Origin: Gordionus sp. m RMFG-2023
Lineage: Eukaryota > Nematomorpha > Gordioida > Chordodea > Parachordodidae
NCBI RefSeq assembly: GCF_954871325.1
Contig: NC_088775.1
Span: 75,927,561 to 75,991,560, forward strand
Direction of reading: 5' to 3'
DNA: 64,000 bases
Made by a program: the position numbers and the translations under genes. The notes under the pieces are model-generated. The model saw only the letters and a program-made list of their open reading frames with translations, was not told the DNA's origin and ran no database searches. Shown here piece after piece: positions 9,888 through 22,899 of the stretch; position 1 is the first letter of the stretch, and the number at the start of each line of letters is the position of its first letter.

Positions 9888-10538
9888 CAAAAAGATTAAT
9901 AGAAAATTTCGAGGATATTTTACGTGTCTATAGTCGTCAGTAGCCCATTTATCTCATTCATCTTTTATCCATAATTGCTATATCAATTTATTTATTTATT
10001 AATTTTTTTAACAAAAAAAAAATTATAATTCTATATAATATTTAACTTGACCGAAGACCGAAAACCGCGCGACCTTTTACATCGTCGCCAAATATTATAT
10101 CGATTAAAGTTTTTAAAAAAAACGATAATAATTTTATTTGCAATTCTTTTGGTATATATACATTTATATAATTATCCAATTTAATTTCTAATAATATGCA
10201 AGTTGATTAATCTCGATAATATAATATTACATGTCGGAATAATATAATATACGAATATAAGGTGACCTTTAAATATATCTTACAATAATAAATATTCAAA
10301 TGTAACAAGTATCTGTATCTAAGATCTTTTATTCTGAAAAGACTTGTATCTTTTTTATTTTCATTTCCTTGACAAAAGATACAGATACAGATTCTTTTTA
10401 TTATTCATGTTTAAATATTCACACATTACAGTTTATATTTTATTTTCCTTGGGAATCTTGTATTAATTTCCTTATTTTTTTCACCATATTTTAAATATGA
10501 TGACAATCAAAAATAGCTGGAAAATTTATAACTCATAT

Positions 10539-11178
10539 TAGAGATATGCAAAAGTAGGCCAGGCCCGAAACTAGTGTTGTTAAAAGGTTCGATTTGAGCC
10601 GATTTTTAAAAACGGCTAACTCAATATTTTAGCCAGAAAAACGCCTAAGCCTCGAGATTTCGATTATAGATGTATAAACCTTTGTGCTATCTATGACCAA
10701 AATCTTCAGTCTTGCGAAATATTTTTCTGGCTAAAATATTAAGTTAGCCGTTTTTAAAAATCGGCTTAAATCAAGCCGTTTAACAATATTACCCGAAACC
10801 GGCTTGGCCCGAACGAGCTTCGGCCGGGCCTATTTTTAAAAAAAATAAATCTGGTTTGGGCTTGGTCGGGCTTAATATTTTTTAAGAAAATTCGGGCCTA
10901 GTTGAGTCGGGCCTTAGAAATTTTTTTAAATATGTCTAAATTTATCACTTTTATGTTAAATTTTTTATGAAAAATAAAAGTATTTTATTTTATAAAAACA
11001 AATTAGACGCCATATGACATATATCAGTAATTATAAAAATTAATTTCTATATTTAAATAAATTCGGACAGGGCCGGGCAGGTAAATTTTTTAAAAAAAAA
11101 TTTGGGTTCGGGCCGGACAAAACTTTATAAAAAAATCTCGGGCCGGGCTTGAAAAATTAGGTCCGATGCAGTTCACTA
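10539..11178. mobile_element. hAT-like MITE with GGCCCG-rich ends (family 2)
   Basis: Termini are TAGAGATATGCA and the complement of TAGTGAACTGCA. The flanks are a perfect 8-bp duplication, ACTCATAT, at 10531-10538 and 11179-11186. The body has repeated GGGCCGGGC/GGCCCG motifs and ATTAGACGCCATAT. Removing the nested MITE leaves about 412 bp. A related copy in reverse orientation lies at 27009-27273. Confidence 0.85.
10572..10791. mobile_element. hAT-like MITE, family 1 (TAGTGTTGTTAAA ends), nested
   Basis: A 220-bp element with inverted ends of more than 50 bp (TAGTGTTGTTAAA, then GCCGATTTTTAAAAACGGC). It is flanked by a perfect 8-bp duplication, CCCGAAAC, at 10564-10571 and 10792-10799. It lies inside the family 2 MITE, so it is the younger insertion. 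Confidence 0.92.
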
Positions 11179-11233
11179 ACTCATATTAAGGTAGATAGAT
11201 AAAAAATAACAACACCAAAAGCTAAGATTATAT

Positions 11234-11975
11234 TAGGGATCCAAACCGAAATGAATATAGGTTCAAGTTCAGGTTCGGATTGTATAATGAAAATATTTTT
11301 TAAATTTCATAATTAAAATAAAAACCTTCTTTTTTATTAATTGCACATTATAAAATAATATTATTTATAAATATAACAAATAAATATATCAATGATTAAT
11401 TTTAATATGAACAATTACTTAAATTTTTTTTATTAAGCTGCACAATTAATATATTTTCAAAATTCGTCTCACTCAAATTACATCTATAAGGAGATAATAT
11501 AAATTTATTTGTTGAAAAACATCCTCCCACACTAACTTGGGTAGCTGGCATTGCCAGTAAGATATCAGATTTGATGTGTCATTTATAAAACTATATGTAA
11601 AAATTTATATATTAGATTTAATTTTTTTCTAGACATTATAATTTAAAGCTTAAAATATTTAAAAAATATTGTAAAATGGCAATATACTAAAGTTTATAAA
11701 AATTATGACTGACGTTTATCAATCAAATGTGATTGATAATAATTTTTAAAATAATTTGAATATAATTAAAATTTTTGCAATATACTACTAGTAATAACTT
11801 ACACATTATTATATAAGCATAAAATTTTGAAACTCGAACAGGTTCAGAGGCATTTTAGCGGTGCGGTTCAGGTTCGGCTAGAAATTTTTTAGAGGTTTAG
11901 GTTCGGTTTGGGTTTGATAAAAAATATCGGTTTTTAGCGGTTTAACGGTTCGGTTCAGGTTCGGTTTGGATCCCT
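11234..11975. mobile_element. hAT-like MITE, family 3 (AGGGATCCAAACCGAA ends)
   Basis: The 742-bp element has ends AGGGATCCAAACCGAA and its complement, with sub-terminal GGTTCAGGTTCGG repeats. The sequence GATTATAT occurs directly before (11226-11233) and after (11976-11983), an 8-bp target duplication. It has no coding content. It is inserted in the larger hAT transposon. Confidence 0.87.
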
Positions 11976-12639
11976 GATTATATATATATAAATGTTATTC
12001 GATGGAACATCATTACCAATTTTATGTAATATTTTTTAATTTGTAGGATGATTAACACTCATGGTAGTGAAGAAGAAGGTAGTGAAATTTAAATTATGGA
12101 ATTAAGTTCCCGTGAATCAAATCCCAATCTTAATATTTATATGGAAATTTTTGAAAAATAAAAGTTAAAAAAGAAAATGAACAGGCTAAATGTAAAAACC
12201 TTTAAACACAAAATAATGATAAAGGTTTAAACCAAATTTTGTTAAACATATTAAAGTATATTATTTATGTGTAGTTAAAAGTAGCATGAGTTATCTTAAA
12301 AATTTAATTTTACAATATTGTCTACCTTTATTAAAAGCTGCCCAAGATAAGAAAGAAAGAATTTTCCTGTGATATGAATATAATGAGGCTTTTTTGACAG
12401 TACCAAAAACTTATGGATTGAGTCAGATGATAAAAAAAAAATACTTTCAAAATATATTAATAAAAGAAGCCCTAAATATAGAACCAGGAATATAAACAAG
12501 CTCAAACTATAACACCAATAGATTTAACATCTAATAAAAAATTATGATTATTTTTCTTTTGGTGAAACAAATGTTGCTGAGGTAATACAAATAACATTGA
12601 ACTGGTGGTTTAAATTCTATTAAAAAAAGTTCGAAATAC

Positions 12640-12810
12640 ATTATAAATGCTTAATTATCATCCTTCCATTTAGGAAATATTTTATAAATATAATAATGCA
12701 ATACCTATATCAGCTCCAATTGAAAGGTTATTTAGTTTTGGCACAATATTAAGTACGCCGAAACGGCAAAAAGGACTTGAAAAATTTAATTATTTTATAA
12801 AATAATGAAT
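12640..12810 (+). pseudogene. hAT transposase C-terminal fragment
   Basis: The plus frame reads NAIPISAPIERLFSFGTIL followed by TPKRQKGLEKFNYF, then a stop. This matches the hAT C-terminal dimerisation region (consensus P-x-S-x-x-x-E-R-x-F-S, then K-R-x-x-L). Upstream frames at 12050-12640 are interrupted, so no functional transposase remains. Confidence 0.8.
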
Positions 12811-13825
12811 CTATTTTAAATACTTTTTTGCAAATTAATATTTCAACTCCCAATAAAAATACTAGTCTCCCTTCCCTATCTATGCTAAGAATGGGCTATT
12901 ACTAATATTAAAATGCCTGATTATTATAATTAACTCATCATTAAATATTTTATTAATTATTGTTAATATTCATTCTTATTATATGGGTGTGTTATGTTCT
13001 TCAAAAATAAAGATAAAAACTGTATTTTATAAACTATTCTATAAATTTTAAAGTATCTTGTATTTAAGATTTAAGTAATTAGACGAAATATAAAGTATCT
13101 TTTATCTTGTATCTTTTTGATATTTTGAAAAAGATACTAGTATCTGTATCTAAGATTCATTTTTCATAAAGAATGTGTATCCAGATTCTTTTTCCTGAGG
13201 ACCTGCCCAACTCTAATAGTAGAGGATTATAAACTATATTCTACCTACTTTTTATAAATAAATCTCTTATACTTATTTGGATTTGGACCTTGAAAATAAT
13301 TTTAGAAAGAGACATGATAATTAAATTTAAAAATCAATAATATAGTTAATTAGTGATGTTAAACTCGGCTAATTACGATTAAATTTGTTAATTTTCAATT
13401 AATAAATGATTATATTAATTTAATTAGGGTTATATAATAATTTAATTAATAAAAGTCAATTAAGATTCAACTGTTATTGCTAAATTAATATTTAGGGAGT
13501 GATATTGATATATTTTTAACACAGAATTTGATCGCAAGCTGACATAGTGAAAATATAATTTATATGTATTAATCTAATCTTATAATTAAAATAGTATTCA
13601 TTTAATAAAAATTTAAATAGTCTTATTAATTTTTAAATAATAAAATTATATCTATATATTACTCAATAGAATTATAAAAGAAATTGTTCAGGGAGCAATT
13701 AAAAAAATTTGTTTTTAGTTCAAGGGGATATTAAGGAGTCATTAAAAAAAAATTTTTGCTTCAGGGGGCTAGAGCCCCTGCGCCCCCCCCCCTAGTGACG
13801 CCACTGGAATTAGTTACAAAATACT

Positions 13826-14027
13826 AGGTAAAATTCCACTTTTACAGACATATTTGACAGTTAGAGAATATATTACAGTTAATATTTTAACAAATTTTAC
13901 TAAGCAATTCTCTTGATAATAAATAAATATAGCACCAATTTACATTCAATTATTTAACGCCATCTATTTATTTTAAATAAAAAAATGATATTAAAATTAA
14001 TCTTCATATTATTCATCCCACAATGTC
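13826..14027. repeat. Right arm of the long inverted repeat
   Basis: Reverse-complement partner of 8308-8526. Its inner side (~13806) abuts CCAGTGGCGTCACTAGG read on the minus strand, followed by a G tract, so it meets an end of the G-rich MITE family. The 13224-13806 interval between the hAT element and this arm is AT-rich with no coding sequence. Confidence 0.7.
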
Positions 14028-14035
14028 TTTAAAAG

Positions 14036-16480
14036 ATATTTTCTGATGTCCTTATCAATATTTTATAGTTTTCTGTAAAATATATAGTTCTCTATATTGG
14101 TAAAAATTACTTGATTGTCATATGATAATTGATAAAATTAGATATACTGTAAATCTATCACATATAATATTCCACTGATTGTGCTTTAATTTTTTATATT
14201 TAATTTATGATTTAATTTATCAATAGTTTTATAATTATATTATACTTTTATTAAGATAAATAAATTAAAATTACTCACTTTATAAAAAATTATATTTGAT
14301 ATATTATATTATTTAGTAATTTTATGGATCTATTATTAATAATTGTAATAAATTTCACTTTTGTCTTAAGAATTATCTTTGGCTTATATTCCATTTCTTA
14401 AAAAGCATTTTTGGTTCACTTTTTTTATTATGATGAATAATTAAAAAATATCAATTTTTACATTCTTTCTTTCAAATTATTGTTTAAGATATATGCATAC
14501 ATTTTTGGGTGTCCAGGGGAGGGGGCTAAGGGGTATATTTTTTATTAGCTTAAAATGATATTCACAAAAAATGATAAATTTCTGCCCCCCCCCCTCCACG
14601 CCTACGCCTATGACCGGGTTTATTTTCGCATATCTTATACTATAATTAATTATTATATATAACAAGTATTCCATAATAAAAATAATTAACCGAATTTAAC
14701 TAGAATGTTTTACTGCCAATAACCAATAAATAAATCCTTTAATATAATTATTAATTTATATTAGATTTGTTTTCATTGTATTCGTCAACAAAATACATTT
14801 AATATAAAGATTATTTTTTAAAAAAATTATACAATATAAAGGTGCAAAGGAGGAATTTCCACCCCATCCCAAAAAGGAACTAGCTCCCGTTGCATTTTTG
14901 AAATATAGTGGCGCACTTTTGGAAAAATATACGAAGTCCAGGAGAACCCCTCTTTAAATAAAATGATAATATGTTTATTTGAATTACATAATTATAATAT
15001 TAGAACAAATAATTAAAAAAAATTTTTTAAATAAAATTAAGTTATATTAATATGCACTTTTATAATGTAAATTTATGTGTAATATTAAAATTAATTAATT
15101 ATAATGCGGTAAACATATTTAACATTAAATATGACATGTCGAGATATTTTATAATTATAAATTAGTATAATATTAATATAAGTAAGCTACTTATACAATA
15201 TTAATAATTTAAGTTAGCTGAAATTTGTGAATTCTTCATCCAAAAATCACTATTTTTTGCTGGCCAGTTTGATAAAAAAAATAAAAATATAGAATATCAT
15301 TATTATTATTTTTTCTATAGAAAACCAAATTCAATAGTGCAATATATAAAAATTATATATTTTTTTAATTGACTTTACTAAAACACTAAAACAGTAGCAA
15401 GGTAGCAAGCAATATTTGGAGAGAGTAAAAAAATTATATTTATTATTTGTTTCTAAAAAAAATCAAAATGGAAATAATATACCAATTTCTTATATGCTAA
15501 TAATTATTCCCTCAAATTTTTTCTAATAATTCAGTAAAAATTGTTATTTTATACTTCTACTGATTTGTATGGAGAATATTATTTATTTCATACCTAATCT
15601 AGGTTTATGATTATGGACATTATAAACTCTGGAATCCGCACTAATATGTAGCTTTTTATAAATAAATTATTTTCATCGATTGACAAATATCCATCTTATA
15701 CATTATGTTAACAATAATATCCAATGAGGCAATACTACTTTATATATGTACAGGTGTAATATCTTACAAAATTATTTAAAATTTAAAGGGTAGTAATCTT
15801 CATTAGATTACATTTCCAGTATTATCAGATTTTTCAAAATAAAACACGCTAAAATAATTATTTAATATTCGGAAATAGCACGTGCAGAATTCCTATCCTA
15901 TAAATTTCAGGAAAGTTGGACCATGAATATTTGAGCCATTTTTTAATTATATTTTGGTAATACACATTTGAATAAGATATTTCAGGTAATCATATTGCCT
16001 GAATTTATTGCTGGTAACATATATGTGTTCCTTGTGTCAATTGTTAAATAATGGCACCATTTTGCGTTCATATAAAATATTTCATATATATGCTGCGCAA
16101 TCATAATTTATATTAAAATAGCTTTAAGGTATATAATTTATAATATAAATATATATTCCTTCAAAAAATCCTGATACATAGGATATAAATCTAAACCCAT
16201 CTATTATATGTAAGTTATGTAAATTAAATTTTTTTTACTTTTATATTTTAATCATATTTATTCTTTTATTTTTTATCATTCTCTCATTTTATTTTACATC
16301 AATTAAACCATATATTGAAATTTATGTAATTCATATTCAAAATTGCATTAGAATAGTAATGTAATTCTTTAATCACAACAAGATTGTTGATTTAAATTTA
16401 TAAACTTGAAATTTATAAACTTGAAATTAATAATAATCATTTAAAATATTATTCATTATAATAATATCAAAATAATTATA
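14036..16480. other. AT-rich DNA with one decayed G-rich MITE end pair
   Basis: No gene is supported. At about 14511-14612, CCAGGGGAGGGGGC on the left and the complement of CATAGGCGTAGGCGTGG on the right resemble a decayed G-rich MITE. The rest is low-complexity A+T sequence. Confidence 0.4.
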
Positions 16481-16482
16481 AG

Positions 16483-17654
16483 TGGGTTCTTAATAATAAG
16501 TTCCACGTTACTATATTTCTCCTATCCTCGTTAACAGAAGCACCTACATCTTTTTGATAAGATACTGCGTCGTAATATGTTGACGTTTTGCACCACGTAA
16601 CGAGTGATCAGAAATCGTACTCGGTTCTATAATGCTGGAAATGTTCACGACTTACGTTTTCTCATAAATTCTGCTTCCGGCTTTAGCATTTATATGCATT
16701 TTAATTAAGTAGTGTTACTTTTGATATCCACTCTTTGCTAATCAAAATTTAAGGTATGATTGTCTTGCAAAATATCAGATCTTATAAGAAAATTATTTAA
16801 TTTTTATGTCATCATCCTCTTTATGGTAACCTTTAATTGAGTTTCCTTGGACATCTGTCTATCAATGCGTCATTGGTGATTCAATGCTATTTATTTGGGC
16901 ACTTACCTCTTTATATGATATAAATAATAAGTCCATTATCCTACAAAAAACATGTCTATTATCTACAAAAATCATATCCACCAAAAATGATAGACCCCTT
17001 TTACATCAAAAATATTAAGTCGATTATACACATAAATTGTAAGTTTATCATCCACAAAAATGACACTATTATCCAAAATATAATCTGTCTTTTATCTGAT
17101 AAATGATCAGTTATTCACAAAAATGATAAATTTATTATCCACCAAAATGATAAATCTATTAACTAATTCCATTTAATCACTCTCTTGAATAGTTTTCCTT
17201 GCCGTCAAATTCCTCTTTGTATTCTGTGAATATTTGCTACCCTGCGAAATTCTTTGTCGGCTACTTGTCATATTAATATCTTTAGTGGGCACTCCATTCG
17301 AGATCAAATAACTTGTGAGCTCGCACATAAATATTTCGAATAATCGCGAGGATATTTGTTGGTTGCTGCAAGTGGTTTACCTTTCAACAAAGCATGAATA
17401 TCGATTGCTATGAGCGAGTGATCTCTCAAAAGAACATCAATATCAGTTTGCTGCAAACGATTGATCTCTAAATCGACCATCTATATCGGTTACTAAGTGG
17501 GCATTATATTTTTTCATGCTGATGGTGAACTGTTTAAGATTACAAATTTGGATGTAATCAGTTGGTTATCCTTAATTTTATGTCTCGCTCATAGTATTTT
17601 ATGTTTATTATCAACGTTAATAATACGAACTATTTCAACAGCAGCTCGCGACAT
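16483..17654 (-). other. Unexplained GC-richer island with coding-like minus-strand fragments
   Basis: Base composition is visibly less AT-biased than in the flanks. Minus-strand frames include one starting MSRAAVEIVRIINVDNKHK at 17654 (broken after about 20 codons), 17480-17304 (58 aa, starts MVDLEINRLQQTDIDVLL) and 17328-17173 (51 aa, starts MCELTSYLISNGVPTKDI). A frame near 16625-16483 reads TSTYYDAVSYQKDVGASVN. I do not recognise the family. The fragments are in different frames with stops, so this is a decayed gene or element, or a set of exons. Confidence 0.35.
16925..17165. repeat. Degenerate tandem repeat
   Basis: Six or more diverged copies of a unit of about 27-34 bp, with core TTATCCACAAAAATGATAAA. 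It separates the coding-like fragments of the 16.5-17.65 kb island. Confidence 0.75.
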
Positions 17655-17659
17655 TTAAT

Positions 17660-18495
17660 AAAATTTATCAAAAGAATTGTTTTTTTTTAAATTTATTTTA
17701 GAATTGAATTTTTCTCATTTAAAATATCCCACAATAACTTTACGTTATTTTAGATTCTAATAATTTATTTCATAACTTTAATTTTATTACATTTTTTAAA
17801 AATTCTTTATATTAAATTATTTTTATTCTTTTGCTATTCATTCTTTTATTTTATATATTAGTCAATTAACCATCTACTCCAATTTATATAAATTTCATAT
17901 TCAAAATTGTTTTAGAATAATGTATCGATTCTTCATTTTTTTAAAAAAAATTATAAATTTATAAATTATTATACAATCTTTACAGAAATAATAATATAAT
18001 GTCCCAATATTTTAATGTAAAAACATTAAAAGCTTATTCTAAAAAATGCAAATGGTTTACTACAACTACGAGTTCCCTCAAAACAAACATAATTATATCC
18101 AAGATTATTCATTCGATATTATAAACTCGGATAATCAACAATAATTATTTAATTTATAGAATAAATAATTATCAATATATATGTTCATTAAAATATAATT
18201 ATAATAAAATTATTATTAATAATTTAACTTTACTACAGTTTCAATTAGAATTGATTTTTCGGTAGGTCCTTTTAATTCGTGTCAAAATTTTAGCTTGATA
18301 TATATTTTTAAAAAAATGTTCATCATTATTAAATAGTATTTTTATTATTAAATGCCTTTTTTAATTTGTCATAATTATTGGTGTTTTATCAATATTTAAA
18401 ATAACGAGAAATATTCTGTAATCATGAAATGACGTTGTAATCAATTATACCTTTGACGTGCATACATACATTTATGATAATATTTCCTACCGAAA
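17660..18495. other. AT-rich DNA, nothing recognised
   Basis: Homopolymer-rich A+T sequence on both strands. No coding or repeat structure can be supported. Confidence 0.4.
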
Positions 18496-18499
18496 TAAC

Positions 18500-18990
18500 T
18501 AACAAATCTATCATCGAACCCCTAATAAAAAAATTACAAAATAATCTCAACACTACCGAAATCAGCGATATACAACTATTACAAAACAACGATAAATACG
18601 GCAGGCATGAATAGCTCGAAGCACTTCCAAGCCAAACCTTAGATTATCTCTTAACCAATAACCAACTGAGAGTTACTATAGGCTTTAGACTTGGATGCTC
18701 GCTTACACATTCACACATGCCACCAATGCAGCCTACCCATTCAACCTAAAGCCAGACACAGTCTAAACTCGCCATCTCCGGAATAAAGCAATTAATAAAA
18801 TCATACATAACGCTTTTAATAAGGCTAAAATACCCAACATCCTTGAACCAACCAATCTCTCATACAGGACGGCCTCAGACCCGACGGCTTAACCTGCACC
18901 ACCTAGTACAATGGTAAATCCCTTATTTGGGATGCAACCTGCGTATCCTCCTTTCCTTCATCAATTAATACAAACCCTCTTACTTGTGGG
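18500..18990 (+). pseudogene. RLE-type retrotransposon relic, C-terminal part
   Basis: Broken plus frames align with residues ~705-850 of the intact protein encoded at 38834-41617. Matches include LDYLLTNNQLRVTIGFRLGC against LDLLLTADELRFAIGLRLNC, IIHNAFNKAKIPNILEPT against IILRALKSAGIPSRLEPT, and LIWDATC against LVWDFTC. Several frame changes and stops are present. It is more C-rich than its flanks. No 5' part of the element was seen upstream, consistent with 5' truncation. Confidence 0.85.
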
Positions 18991-21900
18991 GAAAATAAAA
19001 AAATTAATAAATATTCAAAATTAAATAACTTTATATTTTAGCCAATAGTCATTTCAACGAACGGCAATTTTTCACATACATATATTTTTTTTTAAACCTT
19101 ATCACGAAAAATTATTAGCATAACAAACAAAAATCGCGAATCCTTATTTCTTAAACAAAAACTTCAATTGGAATTTTTTATACTCAATTATACTTGTTTT
19201 TTAGGTACATTTTCATTATTAAATTAAGCTCTTTTTAGAGCCTTCGATACTAATAATATATATATATTTTTTTAGTAATTTTATATATTTTTACATATTT
19301 TTATATAGTTGTTTTAATATTATAGTGTTTTATCATTTATTTTAAATTATACCAATATCAATATATAAAATAAATTAACTTTTACAATTAACAAAAATAG
19401 AACAATTATTCACAGAAGCTCAACAAAAGGCTTCTTAGGATACAAATTTATCTGAAAATAGTTTATAATATGTATTTTTATACTAAGTCTTTTTATAATA
19501 CCTTGAAAAATAATTTAAAAATTTAATTATCGATAAAAATTTAATTTCTTTTACGCTTATTATCCATAATCAATAAATTTGACTTGTATATACTATGCTA
19601 TATATGTACTTAAATTAAAAATCATGAAAACTATATTCTCGTGAATATTAACCTTGATATTCATTCTAACAAGTAAAAAAAAATAATGATGAAAAAATAT
19701 ATTAAATGTCACAAAAAAATAGAATAAAATAAAATTGTTTAAATTTTTTTATGACCAAATATCGTCATCTCATATTAAATAATATCTAATCGTTTTGACG
19801 GCAAATAGATTTAATTTAATTTTTTTTTTTACTAAACTCATTATATTTTAAATACAAATATTAATACATAATCCCAATTTAATTTTAATTATATTCGTAT
19901 ACAAATATATTCTAAATCAATTTTAATTCTGATGGATGCAGAAAATGTTCATATACAGTTTGGACCTTGGTGAGCAATATAATATTCAATTTCATATTAT
20001 GATGATTGGATAAATATTAAAAGGAAAAGGAAATTAGAAAGAGGAAGAAGAAGAAGAAAGAAATGATAAAAGAAGGTAATAATATAGTAACTAGGAAATG
20101 CTCTGAGGTATGAAGTAGGCTTGGGGGAAAGGGGACGTGAGGATGTTTCCCTTCTTTCAAAAATTTGCCTGTTCATGTAAATATCATTTTAAGTCAATAA
20201 ATATTTCCCCTTACACACCTTGTGATAACCCAAAATTATTTTTAAAAAAAGTAACATAACCAAAGTCTTACAATTACAATAAGCGGACCTAAAGATTTCC
20301 AATAAAATTCATGGGGGAGAACCCCACTTAATATCCCCCCCCACTAAAATTTTTAGCTACGCCTACGAGGAGAATATATGGTTTGTTGATTTGGATTTCT
20401 TACTTTTTTGCTAATTTATTTGGAATGAGTAACGGGGGAGGGGGTGAAGAATAGCCTGTTAGTCTTTGTTACTAATATATATATTTTACCTAGTTCTTTA
20501 ATTATCTGATGATATTGGATTGAAGAAGTATATAATTATTTTTAAATTGGACCATTATAAATAGGAACATGTTATTTTAAACATATTATATTAGATCCCC
20601 TTCAAACATACTTGGGCTAATAAATATTTTGACAAAATTTATAATTTTAACAAATGATGGATAAAATTTTAAAAACAATAATAAAAATAGATTTGGGTCC
20701 ATCATAGCAAAACTACACGTTATAATCACCTCAATTAAATAAATATAATGACTTCTTTAATTATAATTATAAACATATAATATATATAAACTAATTTATT
20801 ATGGTTAAAATTTTTGATTGATTAGGAGCCCTGATAATTTGCTCTATAGGAGCTGCAAAAATATCATAAAAACGTGTCAGTCCAAAATATTATGTTACAT
20901 TATATATTACTGTCGAAATTTAAATTTTTTAAAATAGCTAATTTTTGTTCTGAAAGTACGCCAAAGCCATAATAAAAGAGCGAATTTCTTATAAGCAGAT
21001 TTTAAAAATCGATCAGATGTTAAATCATGTAGGATCGGATCCCACTATGAATCCAGCTTAAAATTTAGCATGGACCGAAACGGCGTGGACAGCCCTGCCT
21101 TTAAAAATATTCTGTGCAAGTTGCCCGAACTGGTAAAATAACAAGTTCCATGCCAATTCTTTAGACCGGTCGGTAAACCGAATAGCAGATCCTCTAATGA
21201 GCACGTACTGAATAAATAATATATTAGCATGCAAAAAATGTTTAAATATTAATAAAATTGATCGGAAGTTTAATTTAAAAAGAAATCAATAAATTATAGA
21301 TTTAAGCCCAAAGAGGTTGGACTCAATTTTGTAGGAAGCTTAAAGCTGGTTATGCATAGCTCCAATTTTTATATTAATAATCAATTATGTTGATTTAGCA
21401 ATTGATTAAGTAATTGAATAGTGTTTGGTATCTTTCATATAGTCAAATTAGTAAATGAACTATCTTTTTTGAGCAGAAGTAGCTATGTTCTAATTAAAGA
21501 GCTAATTTTTTTAAAAATAGTAAAAAGATATTTTTTTAAGCTTTTATTTTAAAATGGTTAATAAAATAATTATTTATAATTAGAATAAATAAAATGATGA
21601 ATATATCAATTAATTTTTGCAAATTCTATCTACCTTATCTTGCATCCATTTATATATAGCCTAAACTAAACTTATATGTTAAATAAATTTCGAAAATGTT
21701 TGCTATTTAATAACAAACTATTAAAATATATATTTACATCCCGTTGAATGATGATTTAGTTTAGAGAAGTAACGTATAATAATAATAATACTAACAATTC
21801 ATTTATTAAAATGCACTGAAATCTCTCATTCAATGGTTACAGTCAATGACATTGACTTCTTAATAAATCGTTAGGTTACGAGTGAATATGTATTTATGAG

Positions 21901-22820
21901 ATAAGAAGATATTTTGTTAGATTATGAAAATTTTGAAAAACATAGATTACAACAAGACAAATCCCAATATCAGTATTTCATTAATTTGTTATTAGATTAA
22001 ATTAAAGAAAAATTTAGACGTATTTTTCAGAAGCTTTTATCAAAGATATGATATTTTAGAAAATATTCTCTGTGCAATAGCGCATTACTTAAAGTAGAGT
22101 TGACAACATTCAATTATATTAAGAAATTACTATATATAATTTAATTTTAAAAAAAACATTCATTGATTATTATAAATACTATGATAATACTATTCTTAAT
22201 TATATACAAATAGCGAAAATAACCTATATTTGGTTTCTTTTAAAACCTTATTCAACAAAAAAACGTCTAATTTATCGATCGTAACGTATTTTTTTTTTAG
22301 TATTTCGACTTTCAAAAATGTTTATAAAATGAAAATTAAAACATGCAAATAACCTATTTTAAATGGGTAATTTGTAATATAATATCTTATTTCATCAAAT
22401 AAGGCCATAATAAATAAATAAAAGGGCCTATACAGTAAAAAAAAAGATATAGAAATTAACCAATTCTAAGATAAAAATAACAAAATTTTTATTAAAATGG
22501 TTTACATTGCATAATATAAAATATAAGAACTTTTATATATTAATACCTTGAAGCTATTTTTTTTAGAAAAATATTATATAACTAATTATTTATAAATCTT
22601 AAATAAAATAGATGGAAATTAGGGTTTAAATGGAAATAAATCGGAAGAAGAAAAATGAAAGATTAATTAAATGATTATGTTTTTTTGCTCATCCCGAAAC
22701 AGAAAATAAATAATTTTTATGACTAAGCTATTATTTCAAAAAGATTTATACTAATCTAATCACTTTTATTGCAAAAGTAAAACTAAAATTATAGGATTAT
22801 TTGGGGCATAAGTTAATGCA
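18991..22820. other. AT-rich DNA with a decayed G-rich MITE end
   Basis: No gene is supported. Near 20330-20375 a C tract is followed by the complement of TAGGCGTAGCTAAAA, matching the G-rich MITE family. A short GC-richer stretch at 20990-21220 has no recognised content. Confidence 0.4.
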
Positions 22821-22824
22821 GAAG

Positions 22825-22890
22825 GAAATAAAATAAATACTGGGTATATGCCTCAGCTAATGAAGGAAATAAAATAAATACTGGGTATGA
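22825..22890. repeat. Two-copy tandem repeat
   Basis: The unit GAAGGAAATAAAATAAATAC followed by TGGGTAT occurs twice in tandem with a short spacer. Confidence 0.8.
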
Positions 22891-22899
22891 ATGATAATA

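Larger units (their letters stand above)
8631..10307 (-). mobile_element. Small LTR retroelement with internal palindrome
   Basis: Direct repeats of about 216 bp at 8631-8846 and 10092-10307 enclose 1.25 kb and are flanked by AGTA (8627-8630 and 10308-10311). On the minus strand each repeat starts TGTTACATTTG. The sequence just inside the minus-strand 5' LTR is TGGCGACGATG, a plausible short primer site resembling a tRNA-Ser 3' end. There is no RT. The interior holds a 170-bp-arm palindrome and a three-fold direct repeat near 9330-9540. A short minus-strand frame beginning MDSVGPRLNLMKS could be a gag relic. This looks like a TRIM-like non-autonomous element. Confidence 0.72.
8527..13215. mobile_element. 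Degenerate hAT transposon carrying nested insertions
   Basis: The element begins CAGAGTTGGGCA and ends with the complement of TAGAGTTGGGCA. Flanks are TTAGTAGA (8519-8526) and ATAGTAGA (13216-13223), an 8-bp duplication with one mismatch. Both ends carry runs of TATCTAAGATAC/GTATCTTGTATC sub-terminal repeats. A transposase remnant lies at about 12640-12800 (plus), with residues NAIPISAPIERLFSFG, the C-terminal hAT dimerisation motif. Frames upstream of it are broken. Four later insertions lie inside: an LTR element (8631-10307), a MITE (10539-11178) that contains another MITE (10572-10791), and a third MITE (11234-11975). Confidence 0.85.

Noticed and set aside
16925..17165. CRISPR-like repeat array
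   Set aside because: Repeats are degenerate, spacing is irregular and the DNA is eukaryotic; it is a decayed minisatellite.
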